DNA of 64,000 bases, taken from the NCBI RefSeq assembly GCF_036884655.1, contig NC_088331.1, positions 14,907,001-14,971,000 of the forward strand, given 5' to 3'. Shown here piece by piece: positions 35,421 to 47,490 of the stretch (position 1 is its first letter; the number at the start of each line of letters is the position of its first letter). Both the position numbers and the translations under genes were made by a program. This stretch comes from Musa acuminata AAA Group. Lineage: Eukaryota > Streptophyta > Magnoliopsida > Zingiberales > Musaceae. Below the pieces are notes generated by a model. The model was not told the DNA's origin. It did no database searches and saw only the letters and a list, made by a program, of their open reading frames with translations.

Positions 35421-36874
35421 CTAAAGAAAGAATAATAAACATATGCGTAAAACCTTGTACATGGTTATATAAAAACTACATCCACCAGAAAAATCAATAA
35501 ATACAACAAATACACAGTAACACAATCTCAAGTAATGCACAATAAATTGACTTGTTTTTCGTAGAAAGAAATTTAAAACATATAATATGGAAAAGGAAAT
35601 CAATAGTACTTGTATGACTCCGTTTTATCATAACAACCAGTGTCGAAAAAGTTATCTTCATCTTGGTGCTTTACTTGAAAGTTTTTATACAAGTAGTCTG
35701 GTCTACAGATAATTCATAACTAAAAACGTAAAAATAAAAAAGAGAAACAACTTCTCTAAACAAATCCTCCTCATACGAGTCTCTCTGTATCTATCAGCAC
35801 CCCATGGAAAACTACGTTAGTCTCATTTATATGATAAACAAAATAGTCTAAGTAAATTCACAAGAAGTTGGTTGTTTAGTGATTCTTCATACAAATCTTC
35901 ACTCAATGATATGTGTTTCTCCCAATGATTCTTTCGTAGATGTGCACAATAATTTTTGTAGCCTCAACAATAGAATTCCAGCAAAAAAAAAGCTAAAAAC
36001 AAAATCTTTATTTACCATAGAACAATTTTGTGGCACCAAAATAAGACCACATATGAACAATGGATTTGTACCAACGACACATGAACAATGCCTACTGAAA
36101 TAAATGCCAGGTCTCCAGCTTGTGAAAATATTTAGGCTTCAAAAGCAAAAATATGAGATTAAAGGAGCAATTCACACGACGTGTTACATTCTACAAGCGT
36201 TCGACAACCCAATCGAAACAAGAACAGAAACAAAAAATAATAACGAAGTGTTTGGTCAGAAATTAATCACAGGGTGGGGGCAACATCCTCTCAGGACCAA
36301 AAGCAAGAGGCGTAAATATTCGCCAACACCTAAAAACACAACCCAATCCTCGATCTCACAAACAATTGACGAATATTGCGGCATATCAGACGAACAACAG
36401 AGGAACAGAGAAGAGGAAGGCGGGTGGTACCACCGAGGAGAACGGCGAGGGGACGATCCCAACGTAGGCGATCGCCGAAGGCGAAGGCGAGGGCGGAAGG
36501 CGATGGAGGGAGCTGTGTTTCCTAGGGCATCGTTTTCGTTTTGTGTTTTTTTGCTTTTAGAAACAAAAACTTGAAAACCGATGCACGGAACATGTTTGGT
36601 AACGCTTTTCTCGACTTTTTATTGGAACTACTCCGAAACGTTGCAAACAAGAAAGAAACCCACGGGCTCACAGCCCGCGGCCCGTTAATTACAGTTACGG
36701 CCCATTAAATTAAGGAGTCATCGTGTCCTCCTCTTCCCCGCTAAAGATGACATATAATAGACGCGCAAGAAATGTCATGTCATAGTTACCTGTTATTGCT
36801 TGGAAGAGTATTAGAGACACACTTGTGCGAGTTCTTGATCTCTACGTAAAACCTAGACAGAATTAGGGTTTGTC
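35421..36874. other. probable 5' UTR/intron of the Myb/SANT-like gene and gap to PKSB
   Basis: No coding gene. On the minus strand, about 36560-36300 is CT- and CG-rich (CGCCTTCGGCGATCGCC, CCTCGGTGGTACCACC) as in plant first exons, followed by AT-rich intron-like DNA to 35421. I infer a non-coding first exon for the gene at 34384-35420. 36600-36870 shows nothing recognisable and probably holds the 3' end of the polyketide synthase transcript. Confidence 0.4.
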
Positions 36875-38155
36875 TCAGACCATCAGGTTCCTTGCTAGGA
36901 TTCCCTCGAATGTAATACCAGGGCCAAAAGCCAGTATCAGACCCCATTCACAGTCGCTTTCCCCGCTCTCCTTCTTCTTCCTGCTCTCCTCAATGATGTT
37001 CTCGAGGACATATATGATTGTGTTGCTACTGGCGTTCCCGTAGTCTCTCAGTGCCTGCCTACTTGCGTTGAGCTTGTCAGGACACAACCGCAGCTTGCTC
37101 TCCACCTTGTTCAGTATTGCAGGTCCCCCAGGATGCATTGCCCAGAACATGTCGTTATAGTTAACGTCATGGCTCTCTCCTCTTGCACCTTCCATCGCCA
37201 GCTTCTTGCAGAACGCCTCGACATGATCCTCTATAACCAGCGGCAGCTCCCTCCCCAGAAAAAAGCTGATCCCTTCCTCGGTGAGCTCACCCTGGATGGT
37301 CTTGTCGGTGTCTGGTAAGTACTGCTGGATGGCTGAGCTCAGCTCAAACATGGGGGTCTCCGTGCCAGGAATGGGATCTGTACCAAGGACAACGGCCCCT
37401 GCTCCATCTCCGAAGAGTGCGGCGCCGACGAGATCATAAGGACGGTGAGGGTTCGGCGGTCGGAAACCGACGATGGTAGTCTCGGAGGTGGCGAGCAGCA
37501 CTCGGCTTCCTGGGTTGTTTTCCGCGATGTCCTTGGCAACGCGGAGTCCAGCGACGCCCCCGGAGCATCCAGCGAAGGAGATCATGACACGGGAGACAGA
37601 GGGATTGAGACGGAGGGCACGGGCGAGGTGGAGGTCGCCCGAGGGGAAGCGAGCTTCGCTGGAGGAGACGTAGACGAGGTGGGTGATGGCGGCGAACGGC
37701 CTCCCCCATGCCTTCACGCAGGATCGCGAGGCTTCGATAGCCATCTCGGTGACTGCTTCGTGGGAGATCTCCAGCCGCTGCCTCAGCGTGGGCTGGCCAT
37801 CTCTTGCTAGCTCAGGGTGGTTCTCGAGAATCTCGTCGCACATCACCAGGTACCTTGTTTTGACTGTAGTTGTCTTGCCTGCACAACAAGAAGCTTATCA
37901 AATATGCTGTGGGTATCGAAATGGCTTTGTACAAAGCTGAAGGAAGCTCGCAGGAAGAAGAAGAGCTTAGGAGTTACAAAGTCGAGTGAGCTTCTTCTTG
38001 AGATCAGGATCAGTGCAGTTAGTGTTCCTGAAGTAGCCGTCGACGAGGAGATCCTGCATCACTAGTTGCTTAGGGAAGGCTTTTCCAAGAGCAAGAATAT
38101 TGGTGGCTTTCCCTCGCTTGATGCTAAAGGATTCGGCACCTCCAAAGCTCCCCAT
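36875..38155 (-). CDS. PKSB: type III polyketide synthase, LAP5/PKSB-like
   Basis: Exons 38155-37978 and 37878-36875 join at T|GTAACT and GTGCAG|GC inside a Cys codon, giving 393 aa, the normal length. The position and phase match the conserved intron of the chalcone synthase superfamily. The catalytic triad is complete: Cys164 (ISFAGCSGGVAGL), His308 (MFWAMHPGGPAIL) and Asn341 (DYGNASSNT). The C-terminal loop AFGPGITFEG is intact. N-terminal MGSFGGAESF, LALGKAFPKQLVMQDLLVDG and LTRLCKTTTVKTRYLVM resemble LAP5/PKSB rather than chalcone synthase. Known LAP5/LAP6 enzymes condense fatty acyl-CoA with malonyl-CoA to alpha-pyrones for sporopollenin in the anther tapetum. A TATA box lies about 100 bp upstream. 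I see no lesion and expect a working enzyme. Confidence 0.93.
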
Positions 38156-38251
38156 GGTTTTTGTTGAGGGGAGGAGACGAAGGAGTCCTTGGCTTGCAAT
38201 GCTATGGAAGTGAAGTGGGAACAAGCGGCAGCTGGTGTTGGAGTTATAAGC

Positions 38252-38260
38252 ACTATATTT
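38252..38260 (-). promoter_or_regulatory. TATA box of the polyketide synthase gene
   Basis: The minus-strand reading CTAAATATAGTGC is 97-105 bp upstream of the ATG at 38155, a normal spacing for a plant TATA element with a short leader. Confidence 0.5.
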
Positions 38261-38263
38261 AGA

Positions 38264-38729
38264 AGCTCGAGTAATATGCTATTATTACATGATCTTGGCG
38301 TTGACAGTTTGGGGGTAAATGAAGTTGGTGTTTAGTTGGGGAATAATGCATGCATGAAGAGGAGTTTATAGTTAAGCAGTAGGATTGGGGTTGGTTATGT
38401 ATCTAAACCGTAACCACGAGTGAGTGCAACCACTTTTTTAGATTCCTTGTCACGTAGAGAGAGAAGTATAACTATCTAAAGCTTATCCTTCCTAGGCATC
38501 TCTATCATATCAAGTCACGATTTAAGGAACGATTTAAATTCGACAAGCTGACAAGGCTAACTTTGTCTTGACCTAAGGCGTGAACAGTTGTTGACATACA
38601 TCGGCCGTTTCCTCGAAATAAGTCATGATTCGAGTCAGAATATGAATAATATAATGTCTCAGTTGTCCATCAAAATTGTTCATCCTACGTTCAATGTTCT
38701 TAAAATAAGAGAGTAATTTGTCAAAAAAA

Positions 38730-38772
<43 letters not shown>

Positions 38773-39649
38773 AAATAATAGGATAACGAATAAAATGTAA
38801 AATACGTCTATATTTCTAGATAAATCAAATTGGATCGTAGACCGGTTTTCCATCCAACCAATTAAACCACGGATGCAGCCTGGTTTTGATAAGCTTGTCC
38901 AGTGTGATTAAGATTGAGATGTCATAGGATGACAAAGTTCGTGGAAGGGATATTTGATAAGAGTGATGGGCGCATCAGAATCGTCACCCTTCGTTCGTCT
39001 ATTATTGCCCTCAACATCAGCCATCCTTTTTGCTCTATTCTTGGGAATATATTCTTTTCCGATACAGTACAGTATAAACACTACAGAGAGCAGTCACATC
39101 CTCAGAGGAGTTATCTTACTGTTTGGCCACTTATGGCCGGCGGTTCTCGTTGCCCCACCGCAACATATACTTCACCCGTCACCTCTCCTTTCATATCATG
39201 TCGACCCTCGAACCATCAAGACAAAGGCACCTGCACTCACTGCTCCGCTCGGTCCTCTCTGTACCACGCTATAATAGAAGCAAAGAAATGAAGGAAGAAA
39301 AGCAAAAAAAAAAAACACATACAAATCCATAAGGGTTCTCGGGAAGCAGTGTGAATTCCATTGGGTTTTTGAAGTCACAGGTAGCCTTTTATGTATAACT
39401 TGTTTGAAGTTGTCTGGAACACTGTGAATCGCTGGCACGTGTACATGCATGGGTTACCTTCGTACGACGAATGACTTTATTTTGGTTGGGAGGAGATAGT
39501 GAGTTGTTTGTAGGCGAAGAAAATGCATTGGCACCCGATTCATCATGGCAGCGCCTCTGTTATCACATCATTGCCACAGGTAGGGAAGCTTGTCTTCTCC
39601 TTGCACCAGTGTATCTCTTTTCCTCTTCCTGCATACTTCGTCGCTTGTC
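38264..39649. other. intergenic between PKSB and FD, with a TA microsatellite
   Basis: Divergent promoters face each other here. A TA repeat of about 35 bp is at 38733-38767. A TATAAAC motif at about 39073 could serve the FD gene but would imply a leader of nearly 580 nt. No coding exon is recognised; frames at 38914-39332 look accidental. Confidence 0.45.
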
Positions 39650-40647
39650 ATGCGGCTCTTGGAGCATGACAACCACCACAAGAAGAACAGCCGCGCCGAC
39701 CATAAGAGTAGCAGTAGCAACATCGTGTCGTCCTCTTCTTCCTCAAAGTCCTCCCCTTCCTCGAATCCCTCCGTCCTCATCCCACCTACAATAAGGAGGA
39801 GGACCGTGGAGGAGGTGTGGAACGACATAAGTCTCACCACCCTCCAGCACGAGAGGCTCCTAATACCTTTAGATCATCAAAGCTACCACCACCATCACCC
39901 AGCCTCGTCACCTTCCTTCAAGGGCATGATTTTACAGGACTTCCTCGCTGGACCACTGAACAGGCCCCGCACCATCTCGCCCCACGCCGTTGAGGAGCTA
40001 CCGCTGCTGCCTCCTCCACTCTCTCCCACCCTCCCTCAGACCGCCCTCAGCTTGAACTCCGGGATGGAGTTCGAGTATCTGAGGCCTCATGCCGATTCCC
40101 ACTCCAATAGTAGTTCGAATGGCCAGAACGCCTGCTTCATCCCCTTTGCAATCTCCGGTGCGATAGACGGTCCACCATCTCCCACCGCGCTCTTCTCGTT
40201 CTGCTCCAAGAACAGGTTGCCGGAGAACTCCGTCGTCGGTACAGATCGTTACCGTAGGAGAATGATCAAGAACCGGGAATCTGCCGCCAGATCACGCGCA
40301 AGGAAACAGGTTGGCGTGTCCCTTCTCTCTCTCTCTCTCTCTCTCTAAGTCTTTGGTCTTCTAGCATAAAAGATTATGGACTTGGTTATAGGCTTACACC
40401 AATGAGCTAGAGTTGGAGGTCTCCCGTCTGAAGGAGGAGAACGCCAAACTGAAGAAGCAATACGAAGAGGTAATCAAATCCTTATTTAAGTTCTGCTCAC
40501 AATTACACTCCATTCATTATAGGTGTTCCAAGTGTTTCTTGCGTCTCTTTTTCGTGTTGTTTGCACTGTGGGCAGCTTCGTTCCGCAATGGCTGCCCAAC
40601 AACTCAAAAGCAACACACTCCAAAGGAGCTCCACCGCGCCATTTTGA
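39650..40647 (+). CDS. FD: FD-like bZIP transcription factor
   Basis: Three exons, 39650-40309, 40392-40469 and 40576-40647, with CAG|GTTGGC, TATAG|GCT, GAG|GTAATC and GGCAG|CTT sites, all phase 0, give 269 aa. Conserved FD blocks are seen in order: VEEVWNDISLTTL (about 56-68), MILQDFLAGPLNRP, LSLNSGMEFEYL, the basic region RRRMIKNRESAARSRARKQ (end at 220), the zipper AYTNELELEVSRLKEENAKL from 221, and the C-terminal QRSSTAPF. That last motif is the phospho-dependent 14-3-3 site through which FD recruits FT-type florigen to activate floral identity genes. I chose the second ATG because the upstream in-frame ATG at 39590 adds a hydrophobic stretch not known in FD proteins. It acts in nuclei of the shoot apex by family knowledge. 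Confidence 0.93.
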
Positions 40648-41030
40648 GGAAGAATGTCGGAAAGAAAGGAGGAGCGCACATTTAGCAGCAGCAGAGAGTC
40701 CTCTCGCCACGCTTTCATCAAAATCTTTCCTTCACTGCTAAGTCATGCCCTCCCCTTTCCATTTCCCTGAAACAAAACAGTCAGTCGTATTATGCTAGTG
40801 CCTGTGCAGAAATAGTATGTAACCCATATTGTCATCCTGAACTCGAGCATTCGATGAGGAGCCTGTCTACCTGCCCCTCCTCTCTCTCGCTCACGGTTTA
40901 TGTAGGACTAGTTGTGGTACGCATCGAACCCAATGATGTGGTTGATGGTGATTGATATAGATGGGAACAGGGATTAAATTGATGCTGACTCGTTGGGAGT
41001 GGTGTGGGCTGCCCCTCCAAGAAAGGGGTA
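40648..41030. other. 3' flank of FD
   Basis: Presumed 3' UTR and spacer. It contains CT-rich DNA and no coding frame. No canonical AATAAA was found close to the stop. Confidence 0.4.
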
Positions 41031-43560
41031 AAAAAATTTATTATGAATGATATGATGAGATCATTTCTTGAAATAATATATATTTATATTTTTTAAAAAA
41101 AATATTTTTTAGTTATATAGCTAAATTATATATATTAGTAATTTAATTTTTAAAAATTATAATATGTAAGGAATGTAAATTAAAATATTACTTGAGATGT
41201 TATGGTATGAAGGCCGGGTAGAGGAGGTTGATATCAGTTTCAATTGTGTTGGTATTTTTGTTTAGTAGACTTAACTAATTAAAGTGTGTGAGATGGAAAT
41301 TTTGAATAGTATATTACATGAAAATGAATAAATTAAAGTTTGATATTCATCTTTTATATCGATCATAATTTTAAAATAAGTAAAGACTGATAATTTCATA
41401 TTTATATTTGAGAGGTGTATATTTAATTAACTAATATACTAAAATAATATAAAATTTAAAATTATCAAAAGATGTGATTGAAATAAGGCTTCAAATATCA
41501 ATGTAAATAATTTTAAATAGTTTATAATAAGATATAGATGATGTTTCAAAATGTGACCCATGACTTTTAGTATTTAAGGCAAACATCACAATAAATTATA
41601 ATTTTATTTGATTTAAAAATTAAAAGTGAGTAATGAGAAATTAGTTATTATTGAATAGAGGATGACAGATAACCAAGCCAATGATGCACATTAAACATTA
41701 ATTGGAATAATAACTGAAGTAAGAGTGATTTGCTAAGTGATTTGTAAAGTTAACGGTGTCATGTTGTCTTTATTCATATCCTTTACAAGAAATAAATAAA
41801 AAAGAACTAAATAGAAGTGTTATTGTTTATAAAATTAAGAGACAATTAATGTTCCCACTATTATGATGTGCATATAAAATATTCTATATAACTTAAGTAT
41901 TTGTGAAACTAGTCTGAGTGATAGAAGTGCTATTATCGTCCAAATAATGATGTATTTATTTCTCCATTAGTATGAATAGATAAATTCTACATATTATATA
42001 TAATATGATGAGAAGTACCAGAGTTGATAATTCAATTATGTGGATGAATAGTCGAAGTAATCATGATGTTTACTTTAGGCCAATTTGGTATGACCGGAAG
42101 GTTGAGTCAAGATCAATAAACTTTTGTTATGTATCCTATTTTATCATAGAGTTGTTAGATGATTTTTTGTTGATTATTAATATTAGATGCTAGAGTTGGC
42201 AAATGACTTTTTATCACAGTGGTTATTATAGTTGAAGTTATTTCTCAAGTTATTTTAGTTAAAGTTATTACCATAGTTGACGAGTTGATAATATAATGAA
42301 AGATAATGACCTTTGTATGTTATGTATTCAGGAGGCATCTTGTTTAATCATTTATTGGAGTTTTTATTGCTTTAATTGCTCTTTCCTTTAGATATTTGAT
42401 TGAATTGAATTGTGATAATTGATCTTATCTTTTTTTTTTTTATTTTAGATATATTTCATGATCAATCAAGTTATCACAAAATTCTTCAAATGACAATGGT
42501 AAGTCATGTGCCTAAATTATTATTATTAGTTCTTTATATTCGTCTATGAGCCATTGAGAGTACGAACTATAAATTCTTCATTATTCATGACCTAATAAAG
42601 TTAAGTCATCTATAATAACTTTTAAATTTAGATTATTTTTATCAAAATAAATAAAAGACTTAGTATGCTGAGTATAAGGGTGATTAGTGAATGTGGTTTG
42701 TAACTTAGACTATGTTTCTATTGTAGTGTTGTATAAAAAGATTAATGATGCTATAAAGCTAGTAATTTTAAGGCTTGAATGGCTTATTGAATAAGCCTAT
42801 CTTGATAGAACCATAATTTATGATTAGGATTTGCCATTAAGATTGACTATTTTGTTATTTCAATATTTTTGGGTGAGCAATTGAGAGAGTCATTGACATA
42901 ATCTGGAAGATCATATTTCTATAGAAGGTTAGTAAATTGTATTCGTTAGGATGTAGATTAAATCACCGTTGTATTAAGGTAGATTAAATCAAATCAATAT
43001 CAAGAGCAAAATCTTAACGCTCAAGAGGTGTCATCGAAGTAAAAGTTTTGGTGGTCAGAAGAGAAGCCATCGAATTAGATCTCACAAGTAGTTGGAAGAG
43101 AGTGCATGCCGAAGTAGCAGTGGACAATAGCAGATTTAGGGAGGGGCCAATGATATGCAATATCGTCGTAGGTTACAACAAAGAACATGCTATTGGTCAT
43201 GAGTTAGAGAAAAGGGAGTGTCGCCTATAATGGGAGAAGGTGGTCGATGGAGAGGAGAAGACATGGGTGAGGGAGTAATGAGACACCCTAATCAATGAGC
43301 AATAATAGTGAGCAGATATGCTATAGAGCATATCTGTTGTTGCAGCGAAGACAGTGACGTAACAAGGGGATTAAGAATAATCAAGAAGTGATAGACAATG
43401 TTATAGAGATTATGATCGTTGGATCTACATATGTGGAAAATAGAAGATAACTTTACAGCAGAGAGAGGATGGCTACGAGGGAAGATAGTAGTTCAAGGAG
43501 AGAAGGCAAAATAGTCATGATATAATGAAAATTTTATTGTGAAAAAAATAATGATATCAT
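41031..43560 (-). mobile_element. very decayed copia copy related to E1/E2
   Basis: The sequence parallels the plus-strand reading of E1/E2 at a distance. 42440-43000 follows the gag region of E1 (CAAGTTATCACAAAATTCTT; the ATTGAGAGTACGAACTATAAATTC block; ATTTATGATTAGGATTTGCC). 41480-41640 follows the E2 integrase region (CTTCAAATATCAATGTAAAT; CCATGACTTTTAGTATT). Base composition has drifted strongly to A/T, as expected from old methylated DNA. No frame survives. Boundaries are approximate, and the right end is lost in TA repeats. Confidence 0.6.
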
Positions 43561-43565
43561 TTGAG

Positions 43566-43568
<3 letters not shown>

Positions 43569-43612
<44 letters not shown>
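43569..43612. repeat. TA microsatellite
   Basis: An uninterrupted AT dinucleotide run of about 44 bp, 45 bp away from a second run of similar length. Confidence 0.9.
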
Positions 43613-43616
<4 letters not shown>

Positions 43617-43654
43617 ACAGATTTTTAAAATTATTTAATTATATGTTTAAGTCA

Positions 43655-43657
<3 letters not shown>

Positions 43658-43706
<49 letters not shown>
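43658..43706. repeat. TA microsatellite
   Basis: An uninterrupted AT dinucleotide run of about 49 bp, the second of a pair. Confidence 0.9.
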
Positions 43707-43708
<2 letters not shown>

Positions 43709-43709
43709 G

Positions 43710-44959
43710 CTTATTGTTTCTTAAATCATATATTGATTGGAGGTTAAAATATAAAAAATATAACATTAATATTTCATATTTATTTCTATCAGAGAGGACG
43801 TTGCCATGGTGTTCTAAGCGGCGCGGGCCACCTGCGGTCATCTCGAGCGCATAACTGCAGTCCACCATGACCCACCCAGTGTTGGTTTGCCTTCCATGCA
43901 TGTGGAACTACTGGAGTTTTGTTGTTCCGCTAATTCGGCTCTCCTCCCATGTTGACCACGGTGGAGCTGCGGTGCCACGAGGGGAGCGGCTTAAACGTTT
44001 CGCCTTTTGACCCAGGTGTAGATTGGCCATTCGTCACCGACATCGTGTCGAACGTTGAGCGTCACCATGAAAGCAAGTGAAGGAGGGCTATCAAAGTTGT
44101 CGCACTGTTTGATTCCCATGCTTTGACCGGACGCGGCACCCGACGGTTGGTCAATGTAGATGTGGGTCTACAAGAAAGCCAACTGGCTATTTAGGTACTC
44201 ACCTGTCGAATCATCTGCATTCCGGAATATGGAAACATCGCAAAACAAATTGTTGAAGCCATCACGACCTTACACATTTCCTTTGCATCACATTCGCTGA
44301 CAGATTGATTTAACTTAATCATCTCAACATGCCGCAGGCAAGACGAAGGACACCATCCAAGAACTCTTCCTTCGAACTACATATGCAAAATTCTAAATGC
44401 AGTAATACAATTGGGAATATGTCTCACTGGATTCTCAGTTGTCTCTCTCGCCTGGAACCTGAAATCGATGGTCCGCAATGCATTAGATTCCAAAGAATTA
44501 AAATCCATCAGATGTTGAATCCACAAGCATGCATATACTTGAGCCAGTCCAATGCATGATAAAGGAGGATCAACATTATAAATCGCCATGAGCTAAATAT
44601 AGACAAATAAAACATTTTATGGAAAAGAAAGAAAAAGGCTAAGCAACGTAAAAGGATGACTTCCCATTCTACAAACAAGTGCAAGAACTTTATTTATATC
44701 ATGCACCGACAGAAGAATCATATGGACTTTTCTGAACCCATTGGCCAAAATCACTAGCAAGAAGATCACATAAAAAGAATTTCTATTTTGGCTCTAAGTC
44801 AATTCTTTTAGTCAAGATATGCCCAAAACAAACGGACAGTTTCAAATAGTTGTATCTTTCACATACTCAGATGAAATAAGAACCCAAATCTAATGCTGCT
44901 AAAGTCCTAACAACTCTCAAAATCATTGCTTTCTGCAAACTTGCACAGTTTGATGTTCA
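43710..44959. other. intergenic and probable 3' UTR of the PREY-like gene
   Basis: 43780-44220 is more GC-rich but has no recognisable coding content. 44330-44959 lies directly downstream of the PREY-like stop on the minus strand and may be its 3' UTR. A 70-codon minus-strand frame at 44377-44589 has no known domain. Confidence 0.35.
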
Positions 44960-46546
44960 TCAACTTTCACCTTTGGCAATACATGAATCATCAACTTTCA
45001 ATTTGATTTGATCCTCCAGCAACTTGCCGTCCTTTGGCACCAAACAAGGGATTCCATTGACGATCTAAATAAAGCACCAAAAGCAAGATCAGATAGTCAT
45101 GAGTACATAAGATCTGATATAAGCAGTGACATGCATGATCTAGCACAAAAGTAAATGACAGAAGCAGAAATATAGGAACTTGAGAAAGTCTACAACTTTC
45201 CCTTTTTCCTTGACTCTTACAAACAAGTTCAAATTTCAAACTCCCACAGGATATTGCCAATATTATGCATATTTCAGCCACTTATATCAGGGTTTTCTGA
45301 AGGGATCGAGCATAGCAAAAAAGAAAAAAAAGAAAGAAAGAAAAACACTATTTAAAGCTAAAAAACTAGGAAATATATCATGATAATGACCCTGAAGTTT
45401 CTACAGCTAAATCCATATGATTTTCTGTACCATGTCATTGACCTTTTACCTTAATACTCTTCCAATGTTTTTCCCCAAAGCAAGAATTGGTTCATAACCA
45501 GGTTTTAACATGAAGTCATGATAACTTCTTAGAGATATCACAACTACGGAAATGGATTTTAGACGATGACAGACGGATGAACATTGGAATAATAAGTTTG
45601 ACTACAACAAGTTGAAGTAGAAACTATGAGATGAAAATCTTTGTGCAGAAGTGACAATTCAATTAATCAAGGTAAAACTCTAAAGAAAGTCTAATCTATG
45701 TATGACAAACCATTAATTTCTCTTTCTGGAAATCTTAATAACGTGAAAGTCCAGTCAAAAAAGTTGGTGCCTCGAGAATCAAGTATCTGAATTCTGAACC
45801 TATACTAATGCAATAAATTATACAACTTCAATTATCCATAGTCTAGAATTTGTTTCCAACCATACGACAGCCTCTACCGGTGCAAGAGCCTAGATGACCT
45901 GCATCCTCCCCAACAGTTGTCCTCCCCTACCGCCCACATGCTCGGCCGAGAGGTTCCATGTTCCATCCAGACAATAGTATCTCAGGGGCCATAGAGGACA
46001 TGGCTTGTCTCGGCCCCAATATCACGTTGGTTGTTTTGGGATCGAATTATCTCTCTGTCCGTTATGAAAGGAGTTATGAACGTATTTAGCTTTCTACAGA
46101 GAACTATTGTCTTTCTAGCTACAACTCATATTGCAGAGAAGATAAACTAGCTAGGTGCTGCAAAGACACAGCAGAAGATAAGCACCAAAATGCATCAGTG
46201 GTCTTTTTCTCCTTTCTTCTTCTGAATCGAACATCAGAGAATTGTAGGGTGATTAGAGGAGAGGGAAAAGATAATCGAGACTCACCGGAAACGAAACACC
46301 GACGGCATCGCTGACCAGGGACCGGGAATCTGGACAATGCCTGGAATGGAAGAGCAAAACTTGGAGAAATGAATGAAGCAATTGCATGGGTAGAGCCGAA
46401 ACAATCTTCTTCTGGTGGAGGGAAAAGAACCTGAGGGGCTGCTTGGAGAGAGGGCAGACCAAGATTTCGGAAAGCACCGTGAGGAGTGCATTGCCGCCAC
46501 CTCCGCCGCCGTCCTTGAAAAGGAGAACACGGGATACCCTCACCAT
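44960..46546 (-). CDS. PREY/UPF0434 (Trm112p-like) small protein
   Basis: Three exons rebuilt by splice sites and homology: 46546-46431 (116 nt, CTCAG|GTTC), 46340-46286 (55 nt, TTCCAG|GCAT to CCG|GTGAGT) and 45064-44960 (105 nt, TTTAG|ATCG), giving 91 aa. The family pattern ILVCPLSKQPLR..SLVSDAVGVSFP|IVNGIPCLVPKDGKLL runs smoothly across all three exons, which supports the joins. An internal glycine run (KDGGGGGGN) precedes it. Bacterial homologues are YcaR-type proteins; the human homologue PREY is mitochondrial and supports complex I and coenzyme Q assembly. The basic, hydroxylated N-terminus (MVRVSRVLL) could be a short mitochondrial presequence, but this is inference. The 1221-bp second intron hides the last exon from simple ORF scans. 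A nearby alternative acceptor in exon 2 would break the frame. Confidence 0.85.
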
Positions 46547-47490
46547 TCCGCCACCACAATCCGCCCCAAATTTGGTCGCTCGTGCTATCGCCCGTGGCTT
46601 TTCGGAGCAGGACGACGTACAAATTGGGCAGGCAGGCCGAAGCCCATTCCAGCCCAAAGATTGAACTGCTTCAACATTTAAGATCCGATCCGATATGATC
46701 GGATTTTTTTCGATTTATCGTCAATTGTATTAAATGTTATTTTTATTGTCACGGTGGGGATGGATAGAGCACTCCGCATTCATTCACATATCCGTTCCCG
46801 CTTAGTTTATATTATTATATAATATAATATATATTTATTAAAAATAATATGAATAAAAAAAATATACGAGAATTGAATATCATTCATTATATTTGATTGT
46901 ATTTATATTTATATTTATAAATATTATTTTTATTATTTATTATTTTAATTTTATTAATTAATTTAATAATAATTTTATTTTATTTTTTTAAAAATAAAAA
47001 ATTAAATTAATTAAGAGAATATGAAAACCCGTGGGTTCTTTACCCCAGTGGGATTCCCCGTGCCTGCCCCCCATCCTATTTAAATGAGAAATGAGATAGC
47101 ACGTGAACTCACAAGAACTACATGTAGGTGAAGCTGAGGATTTAGGACCACATTGCCTCTTTAATCTATTTGGGACAAGCAGTCTAATCCCAGTCTGGCT
47201 CACCAAATTGGACTGGGGTTGGGCACAATTCCTTATTATGTTTAATGTCTTTATGTGTCAGTTAGTTAGGCCCAATTAGGACTATTGAGAGCCAGCATTT
47301 TAGAATAATGTTCTGCTTATCATTTTATGTGGTTTGCAGTTTAAGGATATCTGCTATTCTTTATTTAAATCTCTTGTACTGCATTTTGTACAACAGTCCC
47401 AACCCAATGTACGTTTTGTGACATGCATCCATGGAAATCGAACAAGGCTTTTAACATGGTTGGTAGCTTGCCCTCTCAATTTTCTTCTTC
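46547..47490. other. promoter side of the PREY-like gene and AT-rich spacer
   Basis: The first 120 bp upstream of the ATG probably hold the 5' UTR. 46790-47010 is extremely AT-rich (TTTATTATTTATTATTTTAA-like). The part up to 47490 would include the 3' UTR of the LRR gene. Plus-strand frames here and inside the LRR gene are shadows. Confidence 0.4.

Noticed and set aside
37434..37810. Several plus- and minus-strand frames of 66-121 aa inside the polyketide synthase
   Set aside because: They are shadows of a GC-rich exon with an intact, highly conserved enzyme frame.
40310..40391. Read-through of the first FD intron as coding sequence
   Set aside because: The frame ends in VGVSLLSLSLSL from a CT repeat. 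Splicing at CAG|GTTGGC restores the conserved AYTNELELEV zipper start.
46119..46657. Long minus-strand frames starting at 46657 and 46622
   Set aside because: They run through introns of the PREY-like gene. The family pattern only continues if the GT-AG introns are removed and the ATG at 46546 is used.
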